Source: Desulfuromonadales bacterium (GTDB lineage: Bacteria; Desulfobacterota; Desulfuromonadia; Desulfuromonadales; Syntrophotaleaceae). From it: DNA of 41,988 nucleotides. The stretch is taken from assembly GCA_030613545.1 (NCBI GenBank), contig JAUWLU010000003.1, forward strand, positions 1 through 41,988, read 5' to 3'. Positions within the stretch are counted from its first letter, which is position 1, and every line of letters begins with the position of its first letter. The position numbers were made by a program, and so were the translations under genes. The notes under the pieces are model-generated. The model worked only from the letters and a program-made list of their open reading frames with translations. It did not search any database and was not told where the DNA came from. Below, piece after piece: positions 1 through 7,565 of the stretch.

Positions 1-32
1 AAAGCCCATTTGCCGTAATCGGCGGGCCGCAG

Positions 33-656
33 CTAATGCCACTGCTCCTGGTGCCGATAGTAGCCGGTGGTGAAAAAGGTCAGCACTTGGGAAATGTCGT
101 AATAAGCGCCGACGGTGAAGACAAATTGCACCCGTTGCCGAATCGACTCGTCAAGGGCCGCCAGCACCGCCGGTCCGGCCGCATAACTGAATGCCGCCAT
201 TCCGGCCCTCCCCTGCGGAGCGAGCTGGGGATCGGCAACCAGCCAGGCGAAGGCATCCACCACCTCGGCTACGTCTGCCGGGCTCACCTGCAGATGCCGC
301 AGGCTGCGTAAATCTGGCACCAGCACAACAAAGCCGGCCCGCGCCAGGGTGGTGGCAAAGGCCACCAGCCGCGGATCATCTTTGCCGGCCGCGGCCACCC
401 CCGGAATGAGCAGCAACGCCGCCTTGATCTCTGACGCCGGCCGGTAGAGATCCCCCTGGCCCTGGCGGCCGGCAGTCTGGTAACGAACCGCCGTCCGCTG
501 CGGACCGCGGGTAGTGCGCTTGAGCCGGCTCGGCCCATCACCAGCGGCAATATCGGCCAACACCAGAGCCGCTTCGTAGGGACGGCAGCCACTGACTCCG
601 AGCATCTGCCAGACCGCCAACAATACCAAAATCGCAAACTTCGCTTGTTTGCCCAT
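33..656 (-). CDS. Alpha/beta-hydrolase-fold lipoprotein, interrupted by in-frame TAG near window edge
   Basis: This is a probable exported hydrolase of the dienelactone-hydrolase-like alpha/beta fold. I start it at the internal ATG at 656 (MGKQAKFAILVLL), because a GGAG ribosome site lies just upstream and the N-terminus then reads as a signal peptide with a lipobox-like LGVSGC; the longer track start lacks both. The middle carries strand-like segments (KAALLLIPGV, FVVLVPDLRSL) and AAFSYAAGPA where a G-x-S-x-G nucleophile elbow would be expected, so the elbow looks altered and activity is uncertain. The frame stops at TAG (33-35), but the remaining 32 bases stay open in the same frame and read LRPADYGKWAF, which looks like continued family sequence. 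The gene is therefore either truncated, a pseudogene, or hit by a base error at the sequence end. The 3' part lies outside the window. Confidence 0.6.
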   Translation of the reverse strand: MGKQAKFAILVLLAVWQMLGVSGCRPYEAALVLADIAAGDGPSRLKRTTRGPQRTAVRYQTAGRQGQGDLYRPASEIKAALLLIPGVAAAGKDDPRLVAFATTLARAGFVVLVPDLRSLRHLQVSPADVAEVVDAFAWLVADPQLAPQGRAGMAAFSYAAGPAVLAALDESIRQRVQFVFTVGAYYDISQVLTFFTTGYYRHQEQWH

Positions 657-737
657 TCGCTCTGCTCCGTTCGCCGACACAGCACCTGCCACAAGTTTAT
701 CGCCCGGAGCCTACTTATCAAACATGGATGTTGGGCA

Positions 738-767
738 ATAAAAAAGGAGGAACCCGCAGGCCCCTCC
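738..767 (-). terminator. Intrinsic terminator of the signalling operon
   Basis: Read on the minus strand, a GGAGG...CCTCC stem, extended inward by G-U and C-G pairs, is followed at once by TTTTTT. It lies about 30 bases past the stop of the EAL-domain gene and before the hydrolase gene, so it closes the signalling operon. Confidence 0.8.
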
Positions 768-798
768 CTCGTCATGCATGCCGGCTTGCATTAAGCCA

Positions 799-2922
799 CT
801 ACCCCGCCTTGCCGGAGAAATGACGCTGCAGAAAGAGCCCGGCCCGCTCAGCCGGTTGCGGGCGGCTAAAGTAATAACCCTGCACCTCCTCGCAACCGCA
901 GCGACGCAGGAATTCGAGCTGTCCCTCGGTTTCGACCCCTTCGGCACCGACCTTCAGCTTGAGGCTGTGGGCCATGACGACGATAGCCTCGGTAATGGCA
1001 GCATCGTCCGAGTTGGTGGTGATGTCACGCACAAAGCTGCGATCGATCTTGATGCGATCGATGGGGAAATACTTGAGATAGCTGAGCATGCTGTAACCGG
1101 TACCGAAATCGTCGATGGCCAGCTTGATGCCGCGTACCTTCAGGTCGGTGAGGGTCAGCAGAGTATCCTCGGAGCGTTCCATGACGATGCTCTCAGTCAG
1201 CTCTACCTCCAGATGCTCGGGGTCGAGGTCAGCCGCTTGTAAAATGTGGTTGAGGCGCTCGATAAAATCGGCCTGTTTGAATTGACGGGCGGAAATATTG
1301 ACCGCCATACGCAAATTGTGAAATCCCGCCTGATGCCATTGCCGCGCCTGCTTACAGGCCGTCTCCAGGACCCATTCGCCGATGGGCAGGATCAGCCCGG
1401 TCTCTTCGGCCAAGGGGATGAAGCGGGACGGCGGGATGCTGCCGAGCTCGGCGGAGTCCCAGCGCAGCAGGGCTTCCATTCCAATTACCCGGCCACTTTG
1501 CAGATCGATCTGCGGCTGATAATGGAGACTCAGCTCCCGGCGATCGAGGGCCTGCCGCAGGCGATTCTCCATCGCAAGGCGTTGGCAGGTGACGAGGTTC
1601 ATCTCCGGCGAATAGAAGCGGTAACTGCCGGTCCCCTGTTCCCTGGCCTTGTGCAGAGCGATGCCGGCATGCTTGATCAGGGTGTCGACATTGTCGCTAT
1701 CCGTGGGGTAGAGGGCCAGACCGACGCTCGCCGAACAGTAGGTCGGCTGCTGCTCCAGTTCGATCGGCTCGGCCAGGCAGTGCAGCATCTTCTGGGCACG
1801 GAGGGAAAAACTTTCCGGACCGTCGACCTGGGGCAGCACCAGGGCGAACTCGTCGGGCCCCAGGCGCGCCAGGGTTTCGCCCTTTTGCAGGCAGTCGGTC
1901 AGGCGCTCACTGACCACCTTGAGCAGCTGGTCGCCGACCTCATGGCCGAAGGTATCGTTGATGCCCTTGAAGCGATCGAGATCGAGGACCAACAGCCCGA
2001 CCTGGTTCCGCCCCGCCCGCTCCAGCACATCGCGGCAGCGATCCCGAAACAGCTGGCGATTGGGCAGCCCGGTCAGGGTATCGAAATAGGCCAGCTGACG
2101 AATCTCCTGCTGGGCCTTGTGATGCGGGGTGATGTCGTGCACCAGGCTGACGCAGAAGGTCACCCGCCTCTGGTCGTCGAACAGCCAACAGTTGGCCACA
2201 TGCCCCCAGACGGTTTCGCCATCCTTGCACAGGAAGCGCTTTTCGTAATCGACGGCCTGCCGCTGGCCGGCCGCCGCCTCGCTGAACAGGCGGCGGGTCA
2301 GGACAATGTCGGCGGGGTGGGTGATGTCGAAAGTGGTCTTGCCCAGCAGCTCCGCCTCCGTATACTTGAACATCTTGCAGAAGGCCGGATTGACCTGCAG
2401 AAAGCTGCCGTCGGCGGCAAGGGTCGCCATGCCGGCCACGGCATTGAGAAAGATGGAGCGGAACCGCCGCTCGCTCTCGCGCAACTCTTCCTCCGCCCGG
2501 CGGCGCCGGCGGCGCCCTTCGGCTTCGCGAAGCTCGCGATCGATGGCCGGCAGCAGACGGGCGGTGTTGCCCTTCATGACGTAATCGTGGGCACCGGCCC
2601 GCATCGACTCGACGGCGGTCTCCTCGCCGATGTTGCCGGACAGAACGATAAAGGGGATATCGAGACCGCTCTCCTTGAGCACCGCCAGGGCCGCCGGAGC
2701 ACTGAAATTGGGCATGGAATAGTCGGAAATGACAAGATCCCAGACCTGCTCGGTCATGGCGGCGGCCATGGCCTCGGCGGTGTCGACCCGCTCGTAGGTC
2801 AGCTCGTAGCCGGCCCGCTGCAGGCTACGCACCAGCAACCAGGCGTCGTCTTCGGTGTCCTCGACGATCAGCACCCGCAACGGCTGCTTGGTCGCTGGTT
2901 CTTTATTGATAGGATTGTTCAT
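799..2922 (-). CDS. Response regulator with REC-PAS-GGDEF-EAL domains (c-di-GMP phosphodiesterase)
   Basis: Cytoplasmic c-di-GMP signalling protein of 707 residues. Domains in order: receiver (about 15-135, phospho-acceptor likely D67 in VISDYSMPN), PAS (about 152-270), GGDEF (about 275-440) and EAL (about 455-700). The GGDEF signature is degenerate, reading LGPDEF at 354-359, so diguanylate cyclase activity is doubtful and the domain may only bind GTP or be structural. The EAL side looks complete: MEALLRW at 482-488, NISARQF, ELTES, DDFGTGYS from 604, KIDRSF, AEGVET and QGYYFSRP. It overlaps the upstream response regulator gene by 20 bases and is the last gene of the operon. The likely output is c-di-GMP hydrolysis controlled by phosphorylation from the neighbouring kinase; that link is inferred from position. 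The stop codon is TAG. Confidence 0.93.
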   Translation of the reverse strand: MNNPINKEPATKQPLRVLIVEDTEDDAWLLVRSLQRAGYELTYERVDTAEAMAAAMTEQVWDLVISDYSMPNFSAPAALAVLKESGLDIPFIVLSGNIGEETAVESMRAGAHDYVMKGNTARLLPAIDRELREAEGRRRRRRAEEELRESERRFRSIFLNAVAGMATLAADGSFLQVNPAFCKMFKYTEAELLGKTTFDITHPADIVLTRRLFSEAAAGQRQAVDYEKRFLCKDGETVWGHVANCWLFDDQRRVTFCVSLVHDITPHHKAQQEIRQLAYFDTLTGLPNRQLFRDRCRDVLERAGRNQVGLLVLDLDRFKGINDTFGHEVGDQLLKVVSERLTDCLQKGETLARLGPDEFALVLPQVDGPESFSLRAQKMLHCLAEPIELEQQPTYCSASVGLALYPTDSDNVDTLIKHAGIALHKAREQGTGSYRFYSPEMNLVTCQRLAMENRLRQALDRRELSLHYQPQIDLQSGRVIGMEALLRWDSAELGSIPPSRFIPLAEETGLILPIGEWVLETACKQARQWHQAGFHNLRMAVNISARQFKQADFIERLNHILQAADLDPEHLEVELTESIVMERSEDTLLTLTDLKVRGIKLAIDDFGTGYSMLSYLKYFPIDRIKIDRSFVRDITTNSDDAAITEAIVVMAHSLKLKVGAEGVETEGQLEFLRRCGCEEVQGYYFSRPQPAERAGLFLQRHFSGKAG

Positions 2923-3343
2923 TGAGCTTCAGCCAATAGTTGCCCAGCTGCCCGACGGTATCGAGGAAGCAGTTGAAATCGACCGGCTTGCGAATATAGC
3001 TGTTGGCCCCCAGCCGATAAGCTTCCGCCAGGTCCCGCTCTTCCCGCGAGGAGGTCAGAACCACCACCGGCAGCAGACGGGTGCGCCGGTCAAGCCGCAG
3101 CCGCTCCAGCACCTCCAGGCCGTCGACCTTGGGCAGCTTCAGGTCGAGCAGCACCACAGCCGGCAGCTCCCAATGCTCGCGGTCGGCATGCTGACCGCGG
3201 CCGAACAGGTAGTCGAGGGCTTCGACGCCGTCGCGGGCCACCACCACCGGGTTGGCGATCTTGTTCTTGCGAAAGGCCCGCAGGGTCAGGGCTTCATCGT
3301 CCGGGTTGTCTTCCACCAGCAGGATGTTTTTTTCCGTGTTCAT
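2903..3343 (-). CDS. Single-domain response regulator (CheY/Rcp1-like)
   Basis: A 146-residue stand-alone receiver domain. The acidic pocket (LLVEDNPDD near 8-16), phospho-acceptor D67 (VLLDLKLP), switch Thr in VVVLTSS and Lys in IRKP near 119 are all present. There is no output domain. The insert EALDYLFGRGQ is typical of the Rcp1-like receivers that partner phytochrome-type histidine kinases, and the kinase gene directly upstream has that type of H-box. The gene begins 14 bases after the kinase stop and overlaps the start of the EAL-protein gene. It most likely receives phosphate from the kinase, either as a relay or as a phosphate sink for the multidomain regulator. Confidence 0.93.
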   Translation of the reverse strand: MNTEKNILLVEDNPDDEALTLRAFRKNKIANPVVVARDGVEALDYLFGRGQHADREHWELPAVVLLDLKLPKVDGLEVLERLRLDRRTRLLPVVVLTSSREERDLAEAYRLGANSYIRKPVDFNCFLDTVGQLGNYWLKLNEQSYQ

Positions 3344-3357
3344 GCCGATTATCCATT

Positions 3358-4938
3358 TTATAGAGCGAAGTAAAAGTTGGCGCCGATGCCCACCTCGCCA
3401 TCGGCCCAGACCTGGCCGCCATGGCGATGAATGATGCGCTGTACGGTAGCCAGGCCGATGCCGGTGCCTGGAAAGTCTTCAGCCCGGTGCAGGCGCTGAA
3501 AGACCCCGAACAGCTTGTCGGCATAGGCCGGGTCGAAGCCGGCGCCGTTGTCCCGCACAAAAAAGGCCCGATTACCGGGTTGGCCCCCTCGGCCCGACGG
3601 GAGCTTGTCGCTGCGGCCGAACTCGATGCGGGCATGGTCGCAGCGGCTGGTGAACTTCCAGGCGTTGCCGAGCAGGTTTTCCATCACCACCCGCAGCAGC
3701 CGGGCATCCCCTTCGGCCTGCACCTGGGACTGGATGACGATTTCCACTTGCCGCTGCGGCTCGGCCTGCCGCAGATCTTCGGCCACCAGGGCGGCCAAAC
3801 GGCTCAGATCGACCGGCGCCCGCACCATTTCGCCGCGGGTGATACGCGACAGGTTCAGCAAGTCGTCGATAAGCTGCGCCATGCGCTGCGAAGCGCGCCG
3901 CACCCGCTGCAAAAACTCCAGGCCTTCGGCATCGAGCCGGGCACCGTAATCGTCGAGCAGCGCCTGGCTGAAGCCGTCGATGCTGCGCAGCGGCGCCCGC
4001 AGATCGTGGGAAACCGAATAGGCAAAGGCCTCCAGCTCCTCATTAGCGGCCTTGAGTTGTGCGGTGCGCTCCAGCACCCGCTGTTCGAGTTCCAGATTGA
4101 GCTGGTATATTTCCCGCTGGGCCTGCTGATGCTCGCTGATCTCCAGGTGCAAGCGGGTGTTGGTATTCTGCAGCACCTTGGCCTGTTTTTCCAGGTCGCG
4201 CTGGGCCGCCGAAAGATGCTCGGACATCTGACTAAAGGCCCGAGTCAGATCGCCGACTTCATCCACCGCAGTCGATTGAGGCAGCGTCTTGTCCCAGTCG
4301 CCGTGACTGATAGCCAACGCCGCTTCCGAGAGCAGCTGTACCGGGGCGACGATGCCACCGGTAAACCAGACGAAGGCCAACAGGCCACAAGCCAGGCCCA
4401 CCAACAGAATCAAGGCCACCTGGCTGAGAAAGGCGTTGCGCTCAACCAACATCTCAGCTTTATCCACCGACAAAAGCACAACCCAGTGCCATGCCGGAAA
4501 GCTCGCGTAATAAACAAACCGCTTTTCTTTGCCATGGGAGCATTCCCTGAATCCCCGGCCCGTCTGTACTATCTCATCAAGGCACAGGGTATCGAGGTCG
4601 TGGTTCTTCAACAGTTGCGGCAGCAGTTGGCTGGAGCCGGGCTGTCCGAAAATCAGCAGCTGGCCGGTATGACCGAAACGATAGTCCCGATACTCTTCGA
4701 GGATGTCGGTCTGCGCCTTGTGCACGTAGCTGTCGACGGATGCCACGCCGCTTTCCGTCAGCACCTTGTGCGCACTGCGAATCTGCTCGACAAGGTGTAC
4801 AACCTCCGACTCCATCAACTTGCGGTTCATGCTGTAGGCCAGCCGCTCGATGGTAAATACGCCGGCGATGCTGATGGCGACGCCGACCACGATCAGGACG
4901 CCGAGGGCGAGCAGGTTGAATTTGTACTTCAGCTTCAT
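3358..4938 (-). CDS. Membrane sensor histidine kinase (Cache-HAMP-HisKA-HATPase)
   Basis: A 526-residue inner-membrane kinase. A first membrane helix (about 8-30) is followed by a periplasmic region of about 140 residues with Cache features (FGHTGQLLIFG, then WHWVVLLSVD just before the second helix at about 172-195). A HAMP segment and a coiled coil (about 200-300) lead to HisKA with phospho-acceptor H311 in SVSHDLRAPLR. The ATPase domain has the N box (NLLGNAWKF), G1 (DNGAGFD), F box (FGVFQRLHR) and G2 (GTGIGLATV). The H-box and catalytic domain resemble bacteriophytochrome-type kinases, though no phytochrome domain is present. The gene starts 4 bases after the upstream binding-protein gene and is followed by two regulator genes, so the ligand is probably presented by one or both binding proteins. 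Confidence 0.93.
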   Translation of the reverse strand: MKLKYKFNLLALGVLIVVGVAISIAGVFTIERLAYSMNRKLMESEVVHLVEQIRSAHKVLTESGVASVDSYVHKAQTDILEEYRDYRFGHTGQLLIFGQPGSSQLLPQLLKNHDLDTLCLDEIVQTGRGFRECSHGKEKRFVYYASFPAWHWVVLLSVDKAEMLVERNAFLSQVALILLVGLACGLLAFVWFTGGIVAPVQLLSEAALAISHGDWDKTLPQSTAVDEVGDLTRAFSQMSEHLSAAQRDLEKQAKVLQNTNTRLHLEISEHQQAQREIYQLNLELEQRVLERTAQLKAANEELEAFAYSVSHDLRAPLRSIDGFSQALLDDYGARLDAEGLEFLQRVRRASQRMAQLIDDLLNLSRITRGEMVRAPVDLSRLAALVAEDLRQAEPQRQVEIVIQSQVQAEGDARLLRVVMENLLGNAWKFTSRCDHARIEFGRSDKLPSGRGGQPGNRAFFVRDNGAGFDPAYADKLFGVFQRLHRAEDFPGTGIGLATVQRIIHRHGGQVWADGEVGIGANFYFAL

Positions 4939-4942
4939 AAGC

Positions 4943-5983
4943 TCAATAGCCCTCTGCCACGACTGCAGCGGCCTTTCCGTAGGCCTCCTGGCCGATGACC
5001 TCCGCTGTCTGCAGCAAGGAAACCGGCAGGACGATACCCGCAGCCTTGGCCATCTTCAGGTTCACCACCAGCTGGGCCATCCGGTTGCTGACCACGGGCA
5101 CCTCTTCGGGCCGGGCACCGGCGAAAATGCGCAGAGCGGTGGCGGCGGCATATTCCCCCTGCTCCTCCGGTACCTTGGCCATGGTCAGGACATTGTAAGG
5201 TTTCATCCAGGGCAGCACCGAGCCGGTCGGAACGACCACGTTCTCTAACAGGAAGGCCTCGGCCGCCGCGGCATCCCAGTCGTTAATACCGGCATTATTT
5301 CTTACCAGCAGCACATCGACTTCCTGCTGCGCCAGCAGGAAGGCCCGCTTGAATTCCGCGAAGGAACGGACCAGATAGCGCTTTAGCCGGCCATCGAAAA
5401 GTTGTTGGTTATATTGGTCGGTAACAATCCGGGTCGTATGAACGTCCCCGCCCAGCACCCCGATACGGTCGCCCCGGGCATAACGGCTCAGATGCCTGAC
5501 CAGGCCCTCGACCAATTCGACCTCGGCCATGCCGGTCACGTTGCGGCAGGGATAGCCATAATGACCGGGATCGCGATTCACGCCGCAGAACACCACCGGC
5601 AAATCGGTGTCTTTGAGGTACGGAACCACCAGGTACCGCTGGGCATTATCGTCCGAGGCGATCACCAGGTCGGGTCGATAACGCGCGACAACAGCCCTGG
5701 CCCGCTGCCCGGCCAGCCGGCCATATTCTTCATCGCTGTGGCGTTTGGTATCCATACGCCAGACTTTCAGTTCCGCGCCGCTGCCGGCCAGCGCACCCCG
5801 AATGCCCCTTTCGAGCCCCTGGCTCCACTCGTAGCCGGCATGATAGGAATCGATCCAGAGAATTTTTTTGCCCCGGTAGCGTGACGGCGCTCGGCCATCG
5901 TCCGTGGCCGCCAGGCCTGGGCCGCAGCAGAGCCAGCCGAGCAGCAGCAGACAACCCCCTCCTAATACCCATCGCAACATCAT
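4943..5983 (-). CDS. Periplasmic substrate-binding protein (ABC_sub_bind-like), sensor-associated
   Basis: A 346-residue exported protein with a clear signal peptide (hydrophobic run ending near GLAATDD) and the two-lobed layout of the PF04392-like ABC substrate-binding family: KKILWIDSYHAGYEW at the N-terminus, then PDLVIASDDNAQRYL, VVFCGVNRDP and NVTGMAEVE. No ABC permease or ATPase gene is near. It sits directly ahead of the histidine kinase and shares an operon with a paralogue, so a sensory role as ligand-presenting protein is more likely than transport. The ligand cannot be deduced. Two adjacent ATG codons could start it; the second (5980) has better spacing from the GGAGG upstream. Confidence 0.85.
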   Translation of the reverse strand: MMLRWVLGGGCLLLLGWLCCGPGLAATDDGRAPSRYRGKKILWIDSYHAGYEWSQGLERGIRGALAGSGAELKVWRMDTKRHSDEEYGRLAGQRARAVVARYRPDLVIASDDNAQRYLVVPYLKDTDLPVVFCGVNRDPGHYGYPCRNVTGMAEVELVEGLVRHLSRYARGDRIGVLGGDVHTTRIVTDQYNQQLFDGRLKRYLVRSFAEFKRAFLLAQQEVDVLLVRNNAGINDWDAAAAEAFLLENVVVPTGSVLPWMKPYNVLTMAKVPEEQGEYAAATALRIFAGARPEEVPVVSNRMAQLVVNLKMAKAAGIVLPVSLLQTAEVIGQEAYGKAAAVVAEGY

Positions 5984-6021
5984 ATCCCTCCACGGAGCCG
6001 CTCGGCGCTGTGCAGCTCCTG

Positions 6022-6044
6022 AGAAAACCGGTCTCCCGACCGGT
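6022..6044 (-). terminator. Possible weak terminator or attenuator between paralogous binding-protein genes
   Basis: On the minus strand ACCGGT-CGGGAG-ACCGGT is followed by TTTTC, immediately after the stop of the first binding-protein gene. The short stem and short T run suggest partial termination or mRNA processing rather than a full stop, since the next gene is co-oriented and related. Confidence 0.35.
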
Positions 6045-7081
6045 CAGCGCAACGCCTCCTGGCCAATAACCTTGCTGGCCGCGTTGAGGGTGCTAATCGG
6101 CAGCACGATGCCGGCCGCCTTGGCCATCTTGAGGTTAAGGGTCAGGCTGGCCCGCTCGTTGGCGGCCAGCGGAATGGCGCCGGGAACCGCGCCGTCGAGA
6201 ATCCGCAGGGCGGTGCGCGCCGCCCACTCGCCCTGCTCTTCCGGCACCTTGGCCACGGTAACGATCACATAGCGCTCCATGTAGGCTAGGCGCGAACCGG
6301 TCGGCAGCTTGACGTGGCGGGCCAGAAAGTCCTCGGCCAGCGTCGAGTCCCAGCCGGGCATGTCGGAATGGTTGGCGATGTAGAGCATGTCGACTTCCTG
6401 CTGGGCGCGCAGAAAGAGTTCCTTGAATTGGGCGAAGTCTCTGGCCAGGTAGGATTTCATTTGGCCGTTGAAAAAGCGTTGGTTATAGGCGCTGACCACC
6501 TTACGCTCGGAGACGGTATCGGCACTCAGGTAGCCGAGGCGGTCGCCCTCGGCATAGCGCCGCAGGTGCCGGACCAGGGTCTCGACCGGCTCGACCTCCA
6601 CCATGCCGGTCACATTGCGGCAGGGCAAGCCGTAGGGAGAGGCGTCCCAGTTGATGCCGCAAAAGACCACGGACAGGTCCGTATCTTTCAGATGGGGAAC
6701 GATCAGATACTTGGCGGCGTTGTCGTCGGAAGCAATGACCACGTCGGGGCGAAATTCCTCGATCACCGCCTTGGCCTTGAGGGCGGCCGCCTGGCGGAAG
6801 CCCTCCTCGCGGTTCCATTTGGTATTCATGCGTTCGATACGCAACTGAACGCCGCTGTTTTGCAGAACCTGGCGAATCCCCCGTTCGATGCCGGCCGTCC
6901 AGGCATAACCTTCGTGGTAGGAATCGACCCAGAGGACCTTTTTGCCCGGGAAAGATCCACGGGCGGGGGAAGGCCGTTCGCCGGCCGCCGGACCGACGCA
7001 GAGCAGCACCGCCGCCAGGGCGGCCCACAGCCCTATCCAGAGCATCCGTCGCTTCAGCCTGCTGTTCGCCATCCGGAGCAT
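6044..7081 (-). CDS. Periplasmic substrate-binding protein, paralogue of the next gene in the operon
   Basis: A second binding protein of the same ABC_sub_bind-like family. It matches its neighbour along its whole length, with shared blocks such as KKVLWVDSYHEGY, VIASDDNAAKYL, PCRNVTGM, KVPEEQGE and LNLKMAKAAGIVLP, which indicates tandem duplication followed by divergence. I place the start at 7081 (MLRMANSRL) because GAGG lies 7 bases upstream; the longer track start adds 13 residues ahead of the signal peptide. The N-terminus has a basic stretch and a hydrophobic segment ending near GPAAGERP, so it is exported. It is the first gene of the signalling operon. The two paralogues may recognise different ligands or act together; the sequence does not say which. 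Confidence 0.83.
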   Translation of the reverse strand: MLRMANSRLKRRMLWIGLWAALAAVLLCVGPAAGERPSPARGSFPGKKVLWVDSYHEGYAWTAGIERGIRQVLQNSGVQLRIERMNTKWNREEGFRQAAALKAKAVIEEFRPDVVIASDDNAAKYLIVPHLKDTDLSVVFCGINWDASPYGLPCRNVTGMVEVEPVETLVRHLRRYAEGDRLGYLSADTVSERKVVSAYNQRFFNGQMKSYLARDFAQFKELFLRAQQEVDMLYIANHSDMPGWDSTLAEDFLARHVKLPTGSRLAYMERYVIVTVAKVPEEQGEWAARTALRILDGAVPGAIPLAANERASLTLNLKMAKAAGIVLPISTLNAASKVIGQEALR

Positions 7082-7565
7082 AGAGCACCTCAAAACAAGG
7101 TTTTGCTGCTCATTTCGCACACTGGAAACGGCCCGTTTTTGAGGCCATAGAGTTGCTGCCGCTCAATGACCGTAAAGAAAAAATGCGGATACCGTTTATA
7201 ATAAAACAAAACATTATTTTGCCATCTGCCCACAAAAGGCAACCTAAATATCCTTCATGCGCCCACTTCAAACCGAAAGAGCCATATCTTTTCTGCCGTC
7301 ACAATATGTTGGAATCACCAAGAAAAAAGCGGCCAGACGGCGGAAAAACATCGCTCTGGCGCATTCGATTAGGCGCATTGTGAAACCGCGGACAAAGCCA
7401 AGCAGCACCAGCAGTCCCAGCAACCCGAAGGGGTGGCGTCAGCCCGGCCATCGCCGGTGACAAATCTGGCCCCTGGCCAGTCTTCATGTACTGCCGGGTT
7501 TGACAAGGCGCCACTCAAAAATGTATTAGATTAGAGCTAATAGACTTTTTCTCCCGGGAGAGCGC
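7082..7565. other. Divergent intergenic region with no convincing gene
   Basis: About 480 bases separate the signalling operon (leftward) from the cytochrome operon (rightward). The part next to the binding-protein gene is AT-rich (around 7180-7260, with ATTATAAACGG on the minus strand) and probably holds that operon's promoter, but I cannot place it precisely. The right end holds a better sigma-70 promoter, listed separately. Track ORFs here are short and unsupported by ribosome sites. Confidence 0.6.
7500..7529 (+). promoter_or_regulatory. Candidate sigma-70 promoter of the CydA-like/cytochrome c operon
   Basis: A perfect -35 TTGACA (7500-7505) is followed after 18 bases by TATTAG (7524-7529). 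The first gene starts at 7566 behind GGGAG, giving a short leader of about 30 bases. Confidence 0.55.

Noticed and set aside
3421-4998. 525-residue plus-strand ORF (and similar long ones at 1246-2925, 20887-22383 and 22541-24718)
   Set aside because: All are antisense shadows of strongly supported minus-strand genes with full domain motifs; none has a family feature or ribosome site.
7268-7423. Possible 51-residue minus-strand ORF starting at a TTG, with a hydrophobic start (LLGLLVLLGFV)
   Set aside because: No ribosome site, non-ATG start and no recognisable family. It may be chance in a GC-rich promoter region.
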